Shown here: positions 36,493-41,931 of the stretch, piece after piece
Position numbering within the stretch: position 1 is the stretch's first letter
Layout of the letters: each line of letters begins with the position of its first letter
Assembly (NCBI GenBank): GCA_023256385.1
Contig: JAGDXL010000019.1
Coordinates: 1 to 41,931, forward strand
Source: Nitrososphaerales archaeon
GTDB lineage: Archaea; Thermoproteota; Nitrososphaeria; Conexivisphaerales; Conexivisphaeraceae
Reading direction: 5' to 3'
DNA length: 41,931 nucleotides
The notes under the pieces: generated by a model
Databases searched by the model: none
What the model was told of the DNA's origin: nothing
What the model saw: the letters and a program-made list of their open reading frames with translations, nothing else
Program-made: the position numbers and the translations under genes

Positions 36493-37776
36493 GTGCTGTG
36501 GAGCGACGAAGTGGTGGCCGCCGCGGAGCTGGCGGCGCTCTTGGCATTCCTCGCATCCCGCGTCAAGCATCCCAAGCTTCCGGTATGGGCTTTCATGTCG
36601 CTCCTCGCGTTCGTCAGCGTATCGCTGGGCCTGGTTCCCGTGGACGCCATAGGATCCGCGATAGACTACGACGTGGTCCTGTTCCTCATAGGGATGTTCA
36701 GCCTGGTGTCCATGGCCGAGAGCTCCGGCCTCCTCGATTACCTTGCATACCGCATGTCGTCGCTTCGGATCAGCGGACTCGCATACCTGCTCGTCCTCTC
36801 GCTGTTCTTCGGCCTCCTGTCGGCGCTCGTGGTGAACGACACGATGGCGATGATGGGCGTCCCCCTGGCGCTGTCGATCTCTGAGACCGCCGGTGTGGAT
36901 CCGGAGGCAATAGTGCTGCTGCTCGCCTTCTCCCTCACAATAGGATCTGCCTTCACCCCCATAGGGAATCCACAGAACGTCCTGATAGCGGTGGAGTCCG
37001 GCGTCAGCGCACCGCTGACGACGTTCGTGGAGTACCTCGCGGTGCCGACCGTGATCAACCTTCTGCTGCTCCCCCCTGTGATGGCCATGCTCTACCCTGG
37101 CATCAGGAAAACCGGGCGCGTCACGGTCACTAGGCCGAACGTGGACCGCAGGGATGCGACCATAGCCGCTGCAGGAATAGCGGCCGTCGTGGTCGCCCTC
37201 GTCGTCAACGATTACATGGAGCTGTCGGGGCTTCCCCACTTCCAGAACATCGGGTTCATACCGTTCGTGGTCGCCGCGGGCGCGTACTCATTCGCACGCG
37301 ACCCCAGGAAGGTCGTGCGCAGCGTCGACTGGGGTACTATAATCTTCTTCATCTCGATGTTCATAACGATGTATGGCATCTGGAGGAGCGGCCTCTTCTG
37401 GGAAATGTCGCACGCACTGATACCCTCGATGACCACCGGGCTTCCCGGGATCCTGGAGATAGGCGCGGTGTCCGTGGCGCTCAGCCAGCTCATGAGCAAC
37501 GTGCCCTTCGTGAACCTCTTCATAGACTACATGAGGCAGCTCGGCTATGGCCCTGGATCCGCTTGGGCATGGTTGACGCTCGCATATTCCTCCACCATAG
37601 CCGGCAACCTGACGTTCCTGGGGGCCGCCTCCAACATAATAATACTGGAGGGGCTCGAGTCCAGGAGAGGCCACTCGATGTCCTTCTGGAGGTTCCTGAG
37701 GGCCGGCGCCCTCGTGACCGCCATCAACTTCGCCGTCTACTCGGCGTATCTCTACCTGGTTTTCTTCGTCAGATGA
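36493..37776 (+). CDS. SLC13/ArsB/NhaD-like ion transporter
   Basis: Multiple TM segments, ALVVNDTMAMMGVPLAL, TIGSAFTPIGNPQNVLIA. Confidence 0.85.
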   Translation: MLWSDEVVAAAELAALLAFLASRVKHPKLPVWAFMSLLAFVSVSLGLVPVDAIGSAIDYDVVLFLIGMFSLVSMAESSGLLDYLAYRMSSLRISGLAYLLVLSLFFGLLSALVVNDTMAMMGVPLALSISETAGVDPEAIVLLLAFSLTIGSAFTPIGNPQNVLIAVESGVSAPLTTFVEYLAVPTVINLLLLPPVMAMLYPGIRKTGRVTVTRPNVDRRDATIAAAGIAAVVVALVVNDYMELSGLPHFQNIGFIPFVVAAGAYSFARDPRKVVRSVDWGTIIFFISMFITMYGIWRSGLFWEMSHALIPSMTTGLPGILEIGAVSVALSQLMSNVPFVNLFIDYMRQLGYGPGSAWAWLTLAYSSTIAGNLTFLGAASNIIILEGLESRRGHSMSFWRFLRAGALVTAINFAVYSAYLYLVFFVR

Positions 37777-40198
37777 TTATCCTCTTGAATAGTTGTACCT
37801 TCAGGAAGTTGTTGGCCACTAGGAAGAGCAGAGCCGAGAAGAGCAGCGCAAATGCTATAGCCACAGGAGGCAGCGCCGGGAGCTCCGGTAGCCCGAAGTA
37901 CGTGATGGCCGCCGCTGCGGCGATGTCCGCGGACATCGCTATCAGCATCGTGCGGCTGGGCATGCTCCTCCAGAAGTTCCTGCGCTCGCGGACGTTCAGG
38001 AGCGTGAATATGTTGCTGTAGAGCAGGAACAGGAAGCCGAAGGTGGGCAGATTGGCCTGGGTGACGCCGAACCACCTGAGGCCCGCGAACGTGGCGGCGA
38101 ACGCCTCAACGATCATCGCCACTCCTATGGCGCCGGACACCTTCATGAAGTCGCCTATGTGCCAGGACACCGGCTTGCCGGACCACCATCCCACGTAGTC
38201 CGTCGCCTGCGTCAGCGTCACGAAGTCGAACATGAACAGTAGGAGCAGCATCCCCAGCGCGTTTATGACGTAGAGCCCGAATATTATCGCCGCCAGCGCC
38301 ACGAATATCACGTTCTGGAAGAGCCTGGACAACCTGCTCAGAATCCAGGTGGCCACCCTCTCGTAGACCTGCCTTCCTATCTTGACGAGGCTCACTATGT
38401 TGCTGAGGCCGGGCTTCGTGAGCACCACTGCGGCAGCTCCCTTCGCGACGTCCGTGGCGTTGCTCACCGCTATCCCCACGTCGGCCTGCCTCAGCGCCGG
38501 CGCATCGTTGACGCCGTCGCCGGTCATGCCGACCACGTGGCCCCTTCCCTGTAGCCCCCTGACCAGGGTGAACTTGTCCTCAGGATAGGCCTCGGCGAAC
38601 CCGTCTGCCTCCTCCACCATGGCGGCCGCCGCTACCGCGTCGTTCTGTGTCGCCTCCTTCACCTCTGACATCCTGATTACCTTCTCGCCCAGGCCTATCT
38701 CGGAAGCTATCGAGCGCGCGACCGCCATGTTGTCCCCGGTCAGCATCTTGACCTTGACGCCGAGCTTCCTCAGCTCCTCTATCAACTTCGGGGTGTCAGG
38801 CCTCGGGGGATCCCTTATCCCCACGAGTCCTGCCAGCTGCCAGGATCCGTTCTCCTTGTACGCGACCGCGAGGACACGCTCTCCCTTCGCAGCAAGCGGC
38901 GCCGCCATGGGCGTCGCGTCCTTTCCGTGCAGCGAGGAGATGACCTCCAGCGCCCCCTTAGCCACGGTCATCTCGCGATCCCCGCACACCACGACTGCCT
39001 CCGTCCTCCGGGTGGTCGGATCGAACGGCGTGAACGACTTCTGCTGGCACTTCGTGATATCCAGCCCGCGCCTCTTGGCCTCCGATATGAATGCCAGATC
39101 TATTGGATCCTGGTTGGCCTCCTGCGACGCCAACGCGCCGTAGAGGATCACGGTGTCCTCGTCCACCGCCGCGGGTATAACGTCCTTCACGGTCAGCTGG
39201 TTAATGGTCAGCGTTCCTGTCTTGTCTGAGACCAGCACGTCCATGGTCGCGCCTCCCTCTATTGCCTCCAGTTTAGTGACGAGCGCCCCGGAGTCCGCCA
39301 GCTGGCGGGCGCCTATCGCCATGCTGACGGAGAACATCGCGGGCAGCGCTATCGGTATCGCCGCGAGGATCAGCACCAGGAAGAGCGGCAGGTCCTCCAC
39401 CACGTTCTGCCCCCTGATGGCGCTCGTGACGCCGAGGAGCGCTATGAGCACCAGCGCCACCGCCGCCATCCACAGCGTTATCTTGTTGACGACCGCCGCC
39501 ACCCTGGGCCTCGGCTTCGCTATCTTGACGAGCTCCGTCGTCCTTCCGAAGTACGTGTTTATGCCCGTGAGCGCCACTATGCCAGTTGCCTCACCCCTCC
39601 TCACTATGCTCCCGGAGTAGACCAGATCGTTCGGCCCCTTCCTGAGGGGGAGTGACTCCCCGGTGAGCGCGGACTCATCCACCTCCACCTCCCCAGTCGC
39701 CAGCTTGACGTCCGCCGGAACGAAGTCCCCGAGCCTGATCCTGACGACGTCCCCTGGAACTAGGAGCCTGGCGGGCAGCTGCTTCCACTCGCCGTCGCGC
39801 AGGACCCTAGACTGGACCTGCAGCTTGCTCTTCAGGAGCTCGAGCGCCCTGTTGGCGTTCTCCTCGTGCATCCAGCTTATCAGTGCGTTCACGAACAGCA
39901 GTGCTATCACAACGTACAGGTCCAGGAACTTCCCCAGCACCCCGCTCATGACGGCAGCTGCCATGAGGACCCATGCGCCAGGTCCCCAGAACTTCCTCAG
40001 GAAGGACGCCAATGGGTTCCGGCGTTTCTCCGGCACATCATTCGGGCCGTAGTGCCTGAGCCTCTCCTCAGCCTCGGACGACGTGAGCCCCTTTCCGGGA
40101 TCCGTGCCGAGCTCCCGCGCCAGATCCAGCGTGCTTGCCTTGAGAACGTGGTCCTTGTCCAGCTGACGAGAGGTCCCAGCCCCCGAGCTCATGCCCAC
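37769..40198 (-). CDS. Plasma-membrane H+-ATPase-type P-type ATPase (P3A-like)
   Basis: DKTGTLTINQLTVKDV, TGDNMAVARSIASEIGLG, TGDGVNDAPALRQADVGIAVSNATDVAKGAA. Confidence 0.93.
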   Translation of the reverse strand: MGMSSGAGTSRQLDKDHVLKASTLDLARELGTDPGKGLTSSEAEERLRHYGPNDVPEKRRNPLASFLRKFWGPGAWVLMAAAVMSGVLGKFLDLYVVIALLFVNALISWMHEENANRALELLKSKLQVQSRVLRDGEWKQLPARLLVPGDVVRIRLGDFVPADVKLATGEVEVDESALTGESLPLRKGPNDLVYSGSIVRRGEATGIVALTGINTYFGRTTELVKIAKPRPRVAAVVNKITLWMAAVALVLIALLGVTSAIRGQNVVEDLPLFLVLILAAIPIALPAMFSVSMAIGARQLADSGALVTKLEAIEGGATMDVLVSDKTGTLTINQLTVKDVIPAAVDEDTVILYGALASQEANQDPIDLAFISEAKRRGLDITKCQQKSFTPFDPTTRRTEAVVVCGDREMTVAKGALEVISSLHGKDATPMAAPLAAKGERVLAVAYKENGSWQLAGLVGIRDPPRPDTPKLIEELRKLGVKVKMLTGDNMAVARSIASEIGLGEKVIRMSEVKEATQNDAVAAAAMVEEADGFAEAYPEDKFTLVRGLQGRGHVVGMTGDGVNDAPALRQADVGIAVSNATDVAKGAAAVVLTKPGLSNIVSLVKIGRQVYERVATWILSRLSRLFQNVIFVALAAIIFGLYVINALGMLLLLFMFDFVTLTQATDYVGWWSGKPVSWHIGDFMKVSGAIGVAMIVEAFAATFAGLRWFGVTQANLPTFGFLFLLYSNIFTLLNVRERRNFWRSMPSRTMLIAMSADIAAAAAITYFGLPELPALPPVAIAFALLFSALLFLVANNFLKVQLFKRIII

Positions 40199-40237
40199 TT
40201 GTCCCGTCCCATATCATATATACGGGTTACATGTGGA

Positions 40238-40309
40238 TGGACCGGGCGGGATTCGAACCCGCGACCTCCCGCGTGCAAGGCGGGCATTCTACCGCTGAAC
40301 TACCGGCCC
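40238..40309 (-). tRNA. tRNA-Ala (TGC)
   Basis: Reverse complement GGGCCGGTAGTTCAGCGGTAGAATGCCCGCCTTGCACGCGGGAGGTCGCGGGTTCGAATCCCGCCCGGTCCA; G3:U70 pair. Confidence 0.95.
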
Positions 40310-40514
40310 GCGCACATCTACGTGGGGCGTGATTATAAGATGTTAGGAGCCCCAGGGAGCGATGAGACCCAGAACTTTTGTGGATAGGAGATTCGAGCCT
40401 CCCCTCGTGTAGGTTGTTATGAGCATAGTTAAAGATGTACGCCACGGGCTAAAATTCCACGTGTGAGCGAACGACGAGATTAATGCGCGCGATGCCTAGC
40501 TTCCTGGGCGAAAA

Positions 40515-40618
40515 ATCGGGAGGCGCTCCTGCGACTAGGAGCGCCAACGGCATCGATACGAGGACTATCTCACGGTAGAACTCCTCAATAAGCCTCCACC
40601 GTCCGCCACCCTCCCGAT
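40515..40618. other. Nested inverted-repeat structure (candidate structured RNA or gene remnant)
   Basis: Outer ATCGGGAGG/CCTCCCGAT and inner GGCGCTCCT-GCGACT-AGGAGCGCC, both perfect. Confidence 0.35.
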
Positions 40619-40751
40619 GAACCTCAATCGCCCTTCACCTGTGGTAAATAGGATGGACTTCTATAATAAGTTTGAATATCGGTATCTAGGCACCCCGCGC
40701 CGGAATCACCCGTCGAGCACTGTCATTAGAATTGTTGCTTAGCTATAGTTA

Positions 40752-41675
40752 TTACTCGACCTTCTGATACCGCCTACATGCAGACATGAGACGCGAATGC
40801 AGGCTGTATGGTAAACTTTTATATTGATCAAAATAATCCTTACCATCTCTTACTAGTAATGCGCAATGAATAGCTACTCCTCTACCATAATTAGTGGTTT
40901 CTATTCTATGTGACACCTCTAATAAATCATTTTGTATAGACCCGGAGGAGCCTTGAAGCTTCAAGTTAAGTGCGCTATTATGTTTTGACCTAGACCGGTC
41001 TATTAGGATCATAACTATTATTTTCTTATAACCTTTGACATAGTCATACATTTGTTTGAAAAGACTGCTCAGCGTACCTGGTCTATTGACCTTGACTAGT
41101 TTGAGCTCCAGTCCTAGCACGTCCCCGCTTCTCTTGCGACGCACCTCTAGATCTATCCTATGACGCGAACCACTGATCGAAGATTCGGATTTGACGTCAT
41201 AATCAGTGCTTCCAATTATAAATTGCTTCATGTACCGTTGTAAGTCGCTTTCTTTTCTAAATTTGCCTTGGATTGTTAAATTATCAAATGCGCGTGTCAG
41301 CTTATCAAATGCTTTAAATTTATCGGATTTATTCACTAGCTCTTTATGTAATTTATTTAATTCGCTATCTTTATGCTTAAATTTTATATTATTATCTTTG
41401 CTATATCCCACTATTCTCTCTTCACTTACGAATAAGCTCAGATAGTTGATCAATGTTTTCTTATCTATTTCTGATGGTTCCTCGCAAATAGTGGATGTCA
41501 TAATATCTTCTAAAGCATTCGGAGCCGCATCACCATCTATTGTGAAATTATTAAAAAATGCGAGTGCATATGAATCAATTATCTTATTAAAGGTCCTTGG
41601 ATTGGTAGACTCACGTCTTATTTTATAAATAAAATCATTTAAATCTTTCTTGCTATATTCCTGCAGAAGTTCCAT
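40752..41675 (-). CDS. AT-rich ORF with PD-(D/E)XK nuclease-like C-terminus (possible defence/restriction-related)
   Basis: SRHRIDLEVRRKRSGDVLGLELKLVKV (D...ExK core); ATG at 41675 (MELLQEYSKKDLNDF); clearly AT-rich compared with the rest of the window. Confidence 0.6.
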   Translation of the reverse strand: MELLQEYSKKDLNDFIYKIRRESTNPRTFNKIIDSYALAFFNNFTIDGDAAPNALEDIMTSTICEEPSEIDKKTLINYLSLFVSEERIVGYSKDNNIKFKHKDSELNKLHKELVNKSDKFKAFDKLTRAFDNLTIQGKFRKESDLQRYMKQFIIGSTDYDVKSESSISGSRHRIDLEVRRKRSGDVLGLELKLVKVNRPGTLSSLFKQMYDYVKGYKKIIVMILIDRSRSKHNSALNLKLQGSSGSIQNDLLEVSHRIETTNYGRGVAIHCALLVRDGKDYFDQYKSLPYSLHSRLMSACRRYQKVE

Positions 41676-41836
41676 CTTAACAAAAATACTTCCCCATATA
41701 TAAGAGGCCCAGAGACTAGGTACGCGTAAATTGGTAATTAATTGATAGTTCGGTAGTTCTCCGCGCATCCCTATTAATATTATATTTTAACCTAAAATAA
41801 AACCATTATGCTATATAGCGGCTGTGGGACAGAATT

Positions 41837-41931
41837 CTAGTACGGGGCTAGGTGGAACAGGCTGTGCCACAGGCCTATGCAGAACAGCGCCCCCTTGATC
41901 CTGTCCTCCCTCCTCTGCGCCACTCCCCAGC
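41837..41931 (-). CDS. C-terminal fragment of a CDS running off the window
   Basis: Minus frame reads WGVAQRREDRIKGALFCIGLWHSLFHLAPY*. Confidence 0.4.
   Translation of the reverse strand, partial: WGVAQRREDRIKGALFCIGLWHSLFHLAPY

Noticed and set aside
1-41931. CRISPR arrays or cas genes
   Set aside because: No regularly spaced direct repeats or Cas-like ORFs were seen.

Overview
High-GC archaeal chromosome segment (probably a TACK/thaumarchaeota-like thermophile or acidophile; lineage is an inference from gene content: NAC protein, archaeal CCA-adding enzyme, DUF4443, DUF373, plasma-membrane-type H+-ATPase). Most of it is ordinary housekeeping: four tRNAs (Thr-CGT 3' part, Pro-TGG, Leu-CAG, Ala-TGC), ADP-forming acyl-CoA synthetase, citrate synthase with convergent prpB/prpD-like genes, a tRNA-processing neighbourhood (cca, thpR, RNase Z, Trm-G10), and a large branched-chain amino acid (BCAA) supercluster: ilvD-cimA-DUF4443 diverging from ilvB-ilvN-ilvC-leuA-leuB. 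The most interesting signal is in the ilvD/ilvB divergent spacer. An unannotated 21-codon [24 protein letters not shown], sits just upstream of ilvB. Nine of its last ten codons are Val/Leu/Ile. It is folded into a strong hairpin, followed by a second perfect 8-bp hairpin and the ilvB Shine-Dalgarno, with an anti-SD-like segment in the first hairpin loop. This has the layout of an ilv leader-peptide attenuator in an archaeon. Other points: two genes (RNase Z, PrpB) whose conserved N-termini can only be reached from CTG codons; a homologous ~200 bp repeat family that looks like IS200/IS605 remnants; an in-frame amber codon inside a membrane-protein ORF; a degenerate PRPP-synthetase-like protein; an HTH/ATP-cone/NrdD-like regulator; an internally duplicated orphan protein; a G1-family peptidase; and an AT-rich PD-(D/E)XK nuclease-like gene near the right end. 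Nothing was searched or computed beyond reading the sequence and the supplied ORF track.
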